This document shows positions 1 to 6,656 of a stretch of 7,958 nt of DNA, one piece after another (positions within the stretch are counted from its first letter, which is position 1; each line of letters opens with the position of its first letter). The position numbers were made by a program, and so were the translations under genes. Where the stretch lies: the NCBI GenBank assembly GCA_963922455.1, contig CAWUIO010000187.1, positions 1-7,958 on the forward strand. The letters run 5' to 3'. The notes beneath the pieces are model-generated. The model did not search any database, had not been told where the DNA came from, and was given only the letters and a program-made list of their open reading frames with translations. Source of the DNA: CAWUIO01 sp963922455. Lineage in GTDB: Bacteria; Bacteroidota; Bacteroidia; Cytophagales; Microscillaceae.

Positions 1-80
<80 letters not shown>

Positions 81-366
81 CTAGCATGGTAGGTTTAGGT
101 ACCATCCATTTTGAATGTGCTCCTAGGGAATGCCCCCTTGGTCGGGGTGGATCCTTCGGAACACCCCGACCCCAATACTAGCCAGGCGGATGTATAATGC
201 GCCGGCAAAACATTTGCGGCCGAGCCGGAGCGGCCCCAAAAAGCCGGGTTGCCAGGTTAGGAGAACCGATCCCATTTGCTTCCTGGTTTTCGTCCTGGGT
301 CTCAATTTCCGGCTCTCAAGATTGGCTGAGGGATAGAGCGTTTGTTTGAGCCCGTCGCTGGATGGA
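81..366. other. GC-rich non-coding stretch with hairpins
   Basis: I see no credible gene here. Reading frames crossing it give low-complexity Arg/Pro/Gly-rich products with no recognisable family. The DNA from about 130 onward is clearly richer in GC than the signalling genes further right. It contains a perfect hairpin (140-171) and, read on the minus strand from 240 leftward, a TTTGGGGCCG start followed by GC-rich complementary stretches and GGGGTCGGGG (164-173). This resembles a diverged relative of the 3'-flanking repeat at 367-459. The stretch lies downstream of the dehalogenase gene. Confidence 0.6.
140..171. repeat. Perfect 10-bp stem hairpin
   Basis: GGTCGGGGTG (140-149) is followed by a 12-nt loop containing CTTCGG and then by its exact complement CACCCCGACC (162-171). 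There is no T-tract on either side, so it is not a canonical rho-independent terminator. The minus-strand arm shares GGTCGGG with the core of the larger repeats at 367-459 and 7855-7958, so it may be part of a degenerate copy of that family. Confidence 0.75.
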
Positions 367-459
367 GCGGGGGCTGGCGAGTCGCGAAAGCCCGACCCCC
401 GCCCAGGTAATACAGGGCAATAAGGCAGCAAATACCTTAGGCGGGGGGCAGCCCCAAAA
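367..459 (-). repeat. Three-arm GC-rich 3'-flanking repeat, copy A
   Basis: Read on the minus strand, it starts 4-8 nt after the dehalogenase stop with TTTTGGGGCTGCCCC (459 to 445). Arm a is CCCCGCCTAAGG (446 to 435), then comes a 27-nt loop, arm b CCTGGGCGGGG (407 to 397), the core GGGTCGGGCTTTCGC (398 to 384) with ACTCGC shortly after, and arm c CCCCCGC (373 to 367). Arm b can pair with arm a, or, shifted by one base (402 to 396), with arm c. The core through ACTCGC matches copy B near the right end of the window at 21 of 22 bases, in the opposite orientation. There is no U-tract after the stem, so conventional termination is not shown. A structured 3'-UTR element or a dispersed repeat are both possible. 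Confidence 0.75.
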
Positions 460-463
460 GACA

Positions 464-1360
464 TTATGCCGGATTGTCTTGGATAAATTGGACAATTGCT
501 TCGGCCCAAACTTCGCCCTTATCTTCTTGTAAGAAGTGGCCTCCTTGCTCAATGGTGATATGCTTTTGGCCCTGGGTCCCCGGGATTACTTTCTGAAAAT
601 AGGTGTCTCCTCCTTTGGTAATGGGGTCAGAATCACTAAATGCGGTATGGAAGGGCTTTTCCCAAGCTTTGTATACTTCCCAGGCTTTCAAGTTTGCCGG
701 GATAGCGGGATCTTCGGGGCTAGTGGGCACTAAACTTGGGAAAATACGCGCGCCTGCCTTGTAAGAATCGTCGGGGAAGGGAGCGTCGTAGGCGGCCACA
801 ACTTCGTCGGATAAGGTACTCACGGTGGCATTTTGAATGATGCGGCCAATCTCAAATTTGGGAGATTCTTGAGAAAACTTTTGCCAGGCCTGAAATGCCG
901 GGTTGGGCTTCCCTTGACCGGTAGGGAGAAAGGTGTTGGCCGCGGAGATACGGGAAAACCGCTCAGGAAGTTCGGCGGCTAAGCGCAGGCCGATGAGTCC
1001 CCCCCAATCTTGACAAACGAGGGTGATATTTTTAAGGTCCAGCTCTAATAGCCAAGCCTTCATCCAGTCGACAAATTTTTGATAGGAGTAGTCGCTTTTT
1101 TCGGAAGGTTTGTCGGAGCGGCCAAAGCCAGGGAGGTCGGGTGCGATGGCTCGGAAGCCAGCATCCTTCACTATGGGGATCATTTTCCGGTAAAGATAAG
1201 ACCAGGAGGGCTCTCCGTGGAGCATCAAGACGGTCTCTTGGGCATTTTCCCCTTCGTCAACGTAGTGAATGCGCATAGAGTCAATCTCTACATAATGCGG
1301 ATCGAATGAATATCCCGGGAGATTGTCAAAGCGTTGCTCTGGCGTGCGTAGTAATGTCAT
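464..1360 (-). CDS. Haloalkane dehalogenase, subfamily I (DhlA-like)
   Basis: This 298-aa alpha/beta-hydrolase should cleave carbon-halogen bonds hydrolytically, giving an alcohol and halide; it has no signal peptide and should be cytoplasmic. Oxyanion-hole motif HGEP is at 48-51. The nucleophile is D118 in CQDWGG, the likely catalytic acid is D245 in FSDSDPIT (D243 is the alternative), and the base is H275 in GGHFLQ. W119, next to the nucleophile, and W159 in the cap (FQAW) fit the two halide-binding tryptophans of the DhlA-type subfamily. Length is usual (about 300 aa). The ATG at 1360 is in a good position, with no Shine-Dalgarno, as common in Bacteroidota. The gene is visibly richer in GC than the kinase gene, which could mean transfer or just composition drift. 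It stands alone on its strand: the receiver gene upstream is separated by a MITE and an inverted repeat. Substrate cannot be told from sequence; a related epoxide hydrolase is less likely given the DW motif. Confidence 0.93.
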   Translation of the reverse strand: MTLLRTPEQRFDNLPGYSFDPHYVEIDSMRIHYVDEGENAQETVLMLHGEPSWSYLYRKMIPIVKDAGFRAIAPDLPGFGRSDKPSEKSDYSYQKFVDWMKAWLLELDLKNITLVCQDWGGLIGLRLAAELPERFSRISAANTFLPTGQGKPNPAFQAWQKFSQESPKFEIGRIIQNATVSTLSDEVVAAYDAPFPDDSYKAGARIFPSLVPTSPEDPAIPANLKAWEVYKAWEKPFHTAFSDSDPITKGGDTYFQKVIPGTQGQKHITIEQGGHFLQEDKGEVWAEAIVQFIQDNPA

Positions 1361-1395
1361 GAAGTATGAGTTATGGATGAATAAAAAGTCCTTAA

Positions 1396-1429
1396 CCTGG
1401 GTAAGTGAAATTGGATACGTCTACCCAGG
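1396..1429. terminator. Inverted repeat, candidate terminator or operator
   Basis: CCTGGGTA (1396-1403) and TACCCAGG (1422-1429) are exact complements separated by 18 nt. On the minus strand the stem is followed eight bases later by a five-T run (1383-1387 on the plus strand shows AAAAA). It could therefore be a weak terminator for the receiver gene at 1619-1996, now separated from that stop codon by the inserted element. It also lies 36-69 bp upstream of the dehalogenase start, so an operator for that gene is the alternative. Confidence 0.4.
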
Positions 1430-1452
1430 CTCCTCGTAAATAGCCTTATTAA

Positions 1453-1614
1453 GAAACTGTTTAAATTTAATTGCGTTGGGCTGCAAAGAGCCATTTCGGG
1501 AACCTGATTTCATCAAATTCCTCGCCCATAGCGCTGCTATGCGCTAAAAATTTGATTTCATCAGAACCCCAAACTGGCCCTTTTCGCCGACAAAAAATAA
1601 ACTTAAACAGTTTC
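1453..1614. mobile_element. MITE-like palindromic element, copy 1 (162 bp)
   Basis: The ends are inverted repeats: GAAACTGTTTAAATTTAAT at the left and, read inward from the right, GAAACTGTTTAAGTTTATT (17 of 19 matching). A direct TAA flanks each end (1450-1452 and 1615-1617), as expected for a 3-bp target duplication. Inside, TGATTTCATCA occurs symmetrically at 1505-1515 and 1553-1563, and the centre is a hairpin CATAGC-GCT-GCTATG (1527-1541), so most of the element can fold on itself. It carries no gene. A second copy at 6467-6627 is about 90% identical with its own target duplication. The insertion sits 5 bp beyond the stop codon of the receiver gene. A 3-bp TNA duplication recalls the IS1031 group of the IS5 family, but the parent transposase is not in the window, so this is inference. 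Confidence 0.88.
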
Positions 1615-1618
1615 TAAG

Positions 1619-1996
1619 TTAAAAATTTTGATTTAATAAAGCTAAATCAATGGCAATAGAAAGTTCTTGAGGATTGATGGGGTATTTCATGAAATTGGAA
1701 GGGCCCGTATTTTTGAGTCTTTGGAGAGGAAGGCCTATTTTGCCCCGGCTCCAGTAAATGACGGGTAGTTGAGATAATTCTCGTACGGCTTCAATAATTT
1801 CTAAGCTGTCGGGGTGGTGCTGAAGTTTTGTGTTGCAAAGAATGATATCGGGAGACTTACTTTGCAGGATTTTTAAGGCTTGGGAGGTATTGGCCGCAAT
1901 ACCCGCCAATACACACCCTAGATCCTGGAGAAGGGCCCGGCAGTACGATACATATTGCATGTCGTCTTCGATTAGTAAAACCTGAATCGAGTCCAT
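1619..1996 (-). CDS. Free-standing degenerate receiver (pseudo-receiver) protein
   Basis: The 125-aa product is one CheY-like domain with no output domain. The acidic pocket EDD is present (E10-D12), as is a hydrophobic SPDIILC strand, but the residue that should be the phospho-acceptor Asp is N55 (LCNTKL, against LCDIKI in the neighbouring regulator). S83 stands at the conserved Thr/Ser position. The conserved Lys before Pro is replaced by Tyr (Y105 in MKYP), with K104 next to it. Phosphotransfer by the usual mechanism is therefore unlikely. The C-terminus ending in IAIDLALLN matches IAIELAIHN of the LytTR regulator's receiver, so the two look paralogous. It lies downstream of the kinase/LytTR pair on the same strand, 165 bp away, and could be read with it or separately. 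A role as partner, titrator or constitutive regulator is inference. Confidence 0.85.
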   Translation of the reverse strand: MDSIQVLLIEDDMQYVSYCRALLQDLGCVLAGIAANTSQALKILQSKSPDIILCNTKLQHHPDSLEIIEAVRELSQLPVIYWSRGKIGLPLQRLKNTGPSNFMKYPINPQELSIAIDLALLNQNF

Positions 1997-2161
1997 AGCA
2001 TCAGCTGCAAAATATCATTTCATGAGGGAAGAATGTTGCGTATCTCGACCTTCAAGCTCATTAGGAGCGAGGGGGCCGGCTTCTACCTTGGTAGAAAAGG
2101 CGCTGTCTTTTTTGTACTACAAGATGAGCAAATGTTTCGCCAAGCTCTGGTAAAAGGTGAT
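1997..2161. promoter_or_regulatory. Intergenic region with two short dyads
   Basis: This 165-bp gap between the LytTR regulator and the degenerate receiver gene has no gene. It contains two compact palindromes: TTCTACC-TT-GGTAGAA (2081-2096) and TTGTA-C-TACAA (2112-2122). Neither is followed by a T-tract on the minus strand, so they look more like protein-binding dyads or RNA stems than terminators. They may mark separate regulation of the receiver gene; I could not place a convincing promoter. Confidence 0.4.
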
Positions 2162-2968
2162 TTATTTTAGCTTCAATGTTACCATCACCTCATTTCGGTA
2201 AGACTCGCTAACCGGTATGTCAATAGTTCGGGATTTTCCTTTATTTCCTAGCCGGTCCAAAAAGAGTGTATTTCCATCCAGTGCGGCAACTTTGTCAATA
2301 TTAACCGCATACGAACGGTCGGTGCGAACTATTTTGGGATGCCCTAAACGTTCTAGGAAGTTTTTCAAATTTTGAGATTTGATAGAAACTATCTGATTGT
2401 CTTGGGTAATAATATGACATCCTGAGCCATCTGCTTTGAGGTACAATATGTCGTCAATAAATAAACGTTCCCAACGGCCTCCTATTTTAACAAAGATACG
2501 GTCATCGGTAATACTATAGTCTGGGCCGGGGGGCGTAGTGGCCGGTTCTACCTCTTGAACTTGTATTTCGGTAATATTTTTTGAGTGATTATGGATGGCC
2601 AGCTCAATAGCGATGCGGAGGCGTTCTTCGTCAAAAGGTTTGAGGATATAATTGACAGGGCGGGTTTGCTTTGCTCTATCCAGGAGTTCTTTCTCAAAGT
2701 GAGCGGTTAGAAAAATAATGGGGATATCGTTGATTTTCTTGATTTCCTCGGCGGTTTGGATACCGTCCATAAACCCTAAGATTTTGATATCGCACAGCGC
2801 TAAGTCGGGAGGGTCGGCCTGTACAGAACGAATAGCATCTTCGCCGGAGCTTACGGTATTCGTGACCAGATAGCCAAATTCTTCCAAGGTCTCCCGGATA
2901 TCCAAGGCGATTTCTTTTTCGTCTTCTAGGACGAGTATTTTTACTAAATTCTGCGAAGTGGCGGCCAT
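2162..2968 (-). CDS. LytTR-family response regulator (REC-LytTR)
   Basis: This 268-aa cytoplasmic transcription factor should be phosphorylated by the adjacent kinase and bind DNA. The receiver spans about 9-128, with acidic pocket E15/D16, phospho-acceptor D60 in LCDIKI, T88 and K110 in ILKPF, all intact. A polar, Pro-rich linker (about 130-152) leads to a LytTR DNA-binding domain at about 155-265, recognisable from ERLFIDDILYLKADGSGCHI, LKNFLERL and VRTDRSYAVNIDKV. The length is typical of LytTR regulators. It starts 8 nt after the kinase stop, so the pair is very likely one operon. LytTR proteins usually bind paired direct repeats; I found no clear pair in this window, so target genes are unknown. 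The divergent region upstream of the kinase would be the first place to look for autoregulation. Confidence 0.95.
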   Translation of the reverse strand: MAATSQNLVKILVLEDEKEIALDIRETLEEFGYLVTNTVSSGEDAIRSVQADPPDLALCDIKILGFMDGIQTAEEIKKINDIPIIFLTAHFEKELLDRAKQTRPVNYILKPFDEERLRIAIELAIHNHSKNITEIQVQEVEPATTPPGPDYSITDDRIFVKIGGRWERLFIDDILYLKADGSGCHIITQDNQIVSIKSQNLKNFLERLGHPKIVRTDRSYAVNIDKVAALDGNTLFLDRLGNKGKSRTIDIPVSESYRNEVMVTLKLK

Positions 2969-2976
2969 ACTTCTTA

Positions 2977-4761
2977 TTATTTCATTTTAAGCAATAATTC
3001 AAATTTTGTTCCTCCATCATTACTCATTTCAAAGGACCCATCCAGCATTTGCGTGATTAGGTTTACGAGTCGCAAACCGGAGGATTGGGCTTTTTGGAGG
3101 CTAAATGAGTCGGGGATTCCTTTGCCATTATCTTTAATTTTAATGAAAAAAGCTTCCTCATTTAATTTTTTTAGCTCAATGAGCAGTTCAGGGTTTTCTA
3201 CTCCTTCAAAAGCATATTTAAAGGAGTTGGTAACCAATTCATTGACAATGAGCCCAAAGAATACAGCGTGTTTGTGCTCAATATCCACATCGGGGGCCCG
3301 AATTATAATTCGGATAGCACTCCCCCCTGAGGCGTATAGCTTCTGTAAGGTCCGGGTGATGTTGACGAGATAATCGTGTAGCTTCGTGATCCGGCTTTCG
3401 TTTTTACTGTGGAGGCCAGCGTGTACTGTAGCAATGTCCATAACCCGCTTATTAATTTCCTTCAAAGCAACTTTAGCATTTTCATCTTCTAGGCGTCGGG
3501 TTTTACGACGTAGCATACTAGAAATCACTTGTAGGTTATTACTCACCCGGTGATTGAGTTCTCTGAGTAGAAATTCGATATATTGGTTTCGGCGGTTGAG
3601 CTCTGTGGCTTGGCTTTTAATTTTTTTGTAAATGATAAAATAGTAATACCCAATAGAGAATAAGACTCCTAAAATAATCAGGAGGATCAATATAATGATT
3701 AATTTATTCTTGTTGGCCAACTCTGCCCGGACCAGCTCATTTTCAACCTCGGTAAGCTGTCTTTCTTTCTCCGCCAATTGTTTTTCAACGAGTAAATTAT
3801 CATTGTATGTAGAGGAACGTTCTTTTAGGGCCAAATAATCGGCTTTAAACTCAGTGAGTAAACGAGAATAATTGCGGATACTGTCTTTTAACTGCTTAAT
3901 GGTCTCACTACTAAGTTCCTGAAGGTTCATACGCTCTAAGTCGTCTATAAAACGATTAAAGTTAGACTCAAGCGAGTTTATTTCTTCCTCCGGCTCTTCA
4001 AAGTCTGCGGGCCTAAGGGGCGCTATATCCGTTTGGGGAGGGGGGCTAGATTCTGCGACTAATTCAGGAACCGGACGAACCCGCAGGGCATTATGAGACA
4101 TGAAATTTTCATAATTTAAAAATCTAAATTCCTTACTTTTGCCAGCCCAGCTAACCTGGAGTGTAAACGGTCGGTCGGGATTGAAGCGGTCTTCAGGCAG
4201 GTATATTTCAAAAGTACCTGAGCTACGGCTTCGGTCATAAATATCGGGTATACTTTTTAAATGGACTTGGGCATTCTCAAGGGGTTGGTTTTGATCTAAT
4301 AGAATGCCTTTTAAAATTTTACGATCTACGCTATCTGCATACGAACTGGCCAGCTTAGATTTTTTACTCATAAAGATTACCTGCCTTTGACGGCTGGCTG
4401 TATTGGCTCTTATGGTATAATACGGGATAGTCTCGAGGGCATTTGGGTTTTTTAGTATGTCATACCCTGGCTTAGATATAATAATACGTAAAAACTCCTC
4501 TTTTTTTAAGCTGGCTGGAATCGCTAATCCAAAGCTTCCATCTTGTTGACTCATTACAAAATTATCTTCGTAGCCTAAAAAATATACGCGGGCATTGGCT
4601 AGGGCCGGATATATTACTTTTCCATCTTGACGGATAATTTTCTCTGATACCTTACCACTTAAACGGGCAAGCTCATTTTGAGCGTATGAGGCCGGTATGA
4701 GAAGCCAAAACAGGTAAAAGATAAGGAAGAATGGATGAATGCCAATTTTGAGAAACGTCAT
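2977..4761 (-). CDS. Membrane sensor histidine kinase with Ig-like ligand domains (HisKA_2 type)
   Basis: This 594-aa sensor begins with a signal peptide (about 1-27, cleavage likely after SYA). The periplasmic part appears to hold two carboxypeptidase-regulatory-like beta-sandwich domains: about 33-130 (LSGKV...ANARVYFLG...DGSFGLAIP) and about 148-230 (LKGILLDQNQPLENAQVHL...SGTFEIYLP). An acidic Pro-rich linker (about 235-262) and a charged, helical, probably coiled-coil stretch (about 265-350) follow. One membrane helix is at about 353-378. The cytoplasmic kinase is of HisKA_2 type, with phospho-acceptor H404 in RELNHRVSNNLQ, N-box around N507-N512 (VNELVTNSFKYAF), DNGKGIP (544-550), SSGLRLV (560-566) and GGTKFELLLK near the end. 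All ATP-binding motifs look intact. It should autophosphorylate and pass phosphate to D60 of the LytTR regulator 8 nt downstream. The ligand is unknown; such Ig-like domains often bind carbohydrate or protein, but nothing here decides it. Confidence 0.92.
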   Translation of the reverse strand: MTFLKIGIHPFFLIFYLFWLLIPASYAQNELARLSGKVSEKIIRQDGKVIYPALANARVYFLGYEDNFVMSQQDGSFGLAIPASLKKEEFLRIIISKPGYDILKNPNALETIPYYTIRANTASRQRQVIFMSKKSKLASSYADSVDRKILKGILLDQNQPLENAQVHLKSIPDIYDRSRSSGTFEIYLPEDRFNPDRPFTLQVSWAGKSKEFRFLNYENFMSHNALRVRPVPELVAESSPPPQTDIAPLRPADFEEPEEEINSLESNFNRFIDDLERMNLQELSSETIKQLKDSIRNYSRLLTEFKADYLALKERSSTYNDNLLVEKQLAEKERQLTEVENELVRAELANKNKLIIILILLIILGVLFSIGYYYFIIYKKIKSQATELNRRNQYIEFLLRELNHRVSNNLQVISSMLRRKTRRLEDENAKVALKEINKRVMDIATVHAGLHSKNESRITKLHDYLVNITRTLQKLYASGGSAIRIIIRAPDVDIEHKHAVFFGLIVNELVTNSFKYAFEGVENPELLIELKKLNEEAFFIKIKDNGKGIPDSFSLQKAQSSGLRLVNLITQMLDGSFEMSNDGGTKFELLLKMK

Positions 4762-4901
4762 AATCTGAATTTGTACGTTGAAATTACGAGAGAAAGCCTA
4801 TATTTCAAAGTTTTAACGCAAACTCCTAGCATCTTTCGCATTCCTACCTTGCTTTTTTTGCTTGCTTTAAAGAATATTTTAAAAAAACACCTTTTTTGTG
4901 C

Positions 4902-4933
4902 CTTTGCTTATTTTCTCCATAATAGAAGCAAAG
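4902..4933. repeat. Inverted repeat CTTTGCTT / AAGCAAAG
   Basis: CTTTGCTT (4902-4909) and AAGCAAAG (4926-4933) are exact complements around a 16-nt AT-rich spacer. The site lies about 140-170 bp upstream of the kinase start. There is no T-tract after the stem on either strand, so an operator or a leader hairpin is more likely than a terminator. A chance match in AT-rich DNA is possible. Confidence 0.4.
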
Positions 4934-4998
4934 CTTAAGTCCGGGAAGAGGCCCTTACAGAGTAGGTTCTTTTCATCCAAGCCTCAACTTTGGGGATA

Positions 4999-5092
4999 TT
5001 AAAGCCATTTTTTGGAAAAAAAATCTAAAAACAAAAATACATTGAAAAGAGTGGCTTTAAATGATTTTTTGTTAAAATATTGATTTTCAATG
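4999..5092. repeat. Two interleaved 9-bp inverted repeats
   Basis: TTAAAGCCA (4999-5007) pairs with TGGCTTTAA (5052-5060), and CATTGAAAA (5040-5048) pairs with TTTTCAATG (5084-5092). The order is A-B-A'-B', so in RNA they could form a pseudoknot-like pair of stems, and in DNA two overlapping dyads. They sit in the middle of the divergent region. AT-rich composition raises the odds of coincidence. Confidence 0.4.
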
Positions 5093-5349
5093 ATTTAAAA
5101 AGAAGCCTGACCCAAGCCCAATAATTTTTGCCCTTCTATTCTATCGATTACTGCCCAATTTCTTACATCAGTAGGGTATTTCCTGCTTGCTCTTATTTAA
5201 AGACTTGATTTCCCGTAATGGGATTTAGTGCAAATTTGCGAAAATAATTAAGTTTTTGAAAATGAGTTGTTTAGCTATCTTACATCAAGCTGGCACATAC
5301 TTGGACATATACTAGGCGAATCCCAAACGGAAATAAAAGCTTTACAAGG

Positions 5350-6456
5350 ATGGAACAGAAATACAAAGTAAAAACAGTTCAAATGACACCAGCCGTTAAC
5401 CCTAGCAACTCGGCCTCAATTACACCCAATGTTATCAATTTCTTGCAAGATGTATTTTACCAAACGGTCAACTGGATGACTCCATACAGTACCCGTAAGG
5501 TAGTTGTTGTAGGAAATGGAGTATTTGCCCAAAAGCTTTTACGCTTCTTTCAGTCCAACCGGGCCTACGGATATGAGGTGTGTGGATATTACGATGTGAA
5601 CCCAAGCACTCCTGGAGTACAAGGGGGTTTGGAAGACTTGAAGAAGTATTGTCAAGAAAATGAAGTAGACGAGATTTATTATACCCGGCCCGTTTCCCAG
5701 GAATCGGTTTGGAAAGATTTGGCCGAATTTGCCGATAAAAACTTTATCTATTTTCGTTTGGCCCAAGATCCTCAGAAAGCCGTACAAGCCGAAAAAGGAC
5801 TTACGGTAAGTTATGTGGGAAACATTCCGGTAATGAAGCTTCGTAAAGAGCCTTTGGCTTCTCGTTTTAATCAAGGGGTCAAACGCGCGTTTGATATCCT
5901 ATTTTCCTTGGCGGTTTTGGCTATCTTAATTCCCTTTGTATTTCCCATCATCGCCTTGGCGATTTATATAGAAGATCCAGGACCGATCTTTTTTGTTCAA
6001 AAAAGACCGGGTAAAAAGAATCAATTATTTAAGTGCTTTAAGTTTCGCTCTATGCGGGTAAATAATGATAGCGAAAAGCAGGCTACCAAAAACGATTCCC
6101 GAATCACCAAAGTAGGAGCGTTTATCCGCAAAACTAGTTTGGACGAATTACCTCAGTTTATGAATGTACTCTTAGGGGATATGTCGGTAGTAGGCCCTCG
6201 GCCTAATATGGTCAAGCAATTAGAGTTTTATTCGCAGCACATTGATAATTACAGTTTCCGTCACTTCGTAACCCCAGGGATTACGGGTTACGCCCAGGTG
6301 AATGGATTCCGTGGCGAAACCAAGACCATGGACTTAATGGAAAAGCGAGTAGATTACGATATCCAGTATATGGAAAAATGGAGCTTGTGGTTTGACCTAA
6401 AAATCATTTTCCTTACGGGGTGGAATATTATTGCCGGAGAAGAAAATGCTTACTAA
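5350..6456 (+). CDS. Initiating sugar-phosphate transferase (WcaJ/WbaP-like polyprenyl-phosphate transferase)
   Basis: This 368-aa membrane enzyme should move a sugar-1-phosphate from a nucleotide sugar to undecaprenyl phosphate at the inner membrane, starting a surface polysaccharide repeat unit. A Rossmann-like module (about 48-165, VVVVGNGVFAQKLL) precedes the bacterial sugar transferase domain (about 174-362). The latter shows the hydrophobic, probably re-entrant helix (about 181-206, with P195 and P199), EDPGPIFFVQKRPG, KFRSM, the catalytic Asp-Glu pair D265-E266 in LDELPQF, GDMSVVGPRP and PGITGYAQVNG. Usual WcaJ-like proteins have about 460 aa with four N-terminal membrane helices; these are absent here, and the upstream 588 bp does not encode them. 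The ATG at 5350 has AAGG immediately before it, too close for a Shine-Dalgarno; M12 is an alternative start. No other polysaccharide gene is visible, so the sugar is unknown. A terminator lies downstream, beyond the MITE copy. Confidence 0.93.
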   Translation: MEQKYKVKTVQMTPAVNPSNSASITPNVINFLQDVFYQTVNWMTPYSTRKVVVVGNGVFAQKLLRFFQSNRAYGYEVCGYYDVNPSTPGVQGGLEDLKKYCQENEVDEIYYTRPVSQESVWKDLAEFADKNFIYFRLAQDPQKAVQAEKGLTVSYVGNIPVMKLRKEPLASRFNQGVKRAFDILFSLAVLAILIPFVFPIIALAIYIEDPGPIFFVQKRPGKKNQLFKCFKFRSMRVNNDSEKQATKNDSRITKVGAFIRKTSLDELPQFMNVLLGDMSVVGPRPNMVKQLEFYSQHIDNYSFRHFVTPGITGYAQVNGFRGETKTMDLMEKRVDYDIQYMEKWSLWFDLKIIFLTGWNIIAGEENAY

Positions 6457-6466
6457 ATTGTAATTA

Positions 6467-6627
6467 GAAACTGTTTAAATTTAATTATATGGGCTGCAAA
6501 GGGCCATTTATGGAACCTGATTTCATCAAATTCATCGCCCGTAGCGCTGCTATACGCTCCCAATTTGATTTCATCAGAACCCCAAACTGACCCTTTTCGC
6601 CGACAAAAAATAAACTTAAACAGTTTC
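6467..6627. mobile_element. MITE-like palindromic element, copy 2 (161 bp)
   Basis: This has the same termini as copy 1 (GAAACTGTTTAA and TTAAACAGTTTC) and the same orientation on the plus strand, with flanking direct TTA (6464-6466 and 6628-6630). By eye it differs from copy 1 by about 13 substitutions and one 1-base gap. Differences cluster near the left inner arm, in the central hairpin (CGTAGC-GCT-GCTATA, less perfect than copy 1) and at a CCC/AAA block. TGATTTCATCA again occurs twice around the centre. It begins 10 bp after the transferase stop codon and separates it from the terminator at 6657-6690. It carries no gene. Confidence 0.88.
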
Positions 6628-6656
6628 TTAGTATTTACGTTTTGATATGAGTACTT

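Larger units (their letters stand above)
4762..5349. promoter_or_regulatory. Divergent AT-rich intergenic region (588 bp)
   Basis: This stretch separates the kinase (minus) from the sugar transferase (plus) and should carry both promoters. I see no credible gene in it. Three inverted repeats stand out: 4902-4933, 4999-5060 and 5040-5092. For the transferase, TTTG (5255-5258) and TATCTTAC (5276-5283) make a weak fit to the Bacteroidota -33 TTTG / -7 TAnnTTTG pattern, with a shorter spacer (17 bp) than usual and 6 of 8 matches; this is a low-confidence call. No equally good candidate was found for the kinase. The 588-bp length is long for this window and leaves room for a small RNA or a long leader. 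Confidence 0.5.

Noticed and set aside
123..509. 128-aa open frame on the minus strand overlapping the dehalogenase end
   Set aside because: It consists of translated GC-rich repeat sequence plus an out-of-frame part of the dehalogenase, and resembles no protein family.
1453..1614. Remnant of a transposase gene or an RNA gene inside the MITE copies
   Set aside because: At about 162 bp with near-complete self-complementarity there is no room for a coding remnant, and no tRNA or known RNA motif is recognisable.
1619..1996. Frameshifted C-terminal LytTR domain lost from the degenerate receiver
   Set aside because: The gene stops normally 5 bp before the MITE, and the sequence beyond the element towards the dehalogenase is too short and shows no LytTR motifs in any frame.
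3053..3373. 106-aa plus-strand open frame inside the kinase gene
   Set aside because: It is antisense to the conserved ATP-binding region of the kinase, whose motifs explain the sequence fully.
5291..5305. Sigma-54-like promoter TGGCAC...TTGGA upstream of the sugar transferase
   Set aside because: The -12 part reads GG instead of GC and the spacing between the two elements is one base short, so the invariant GG-N10-GC pattern is not met.
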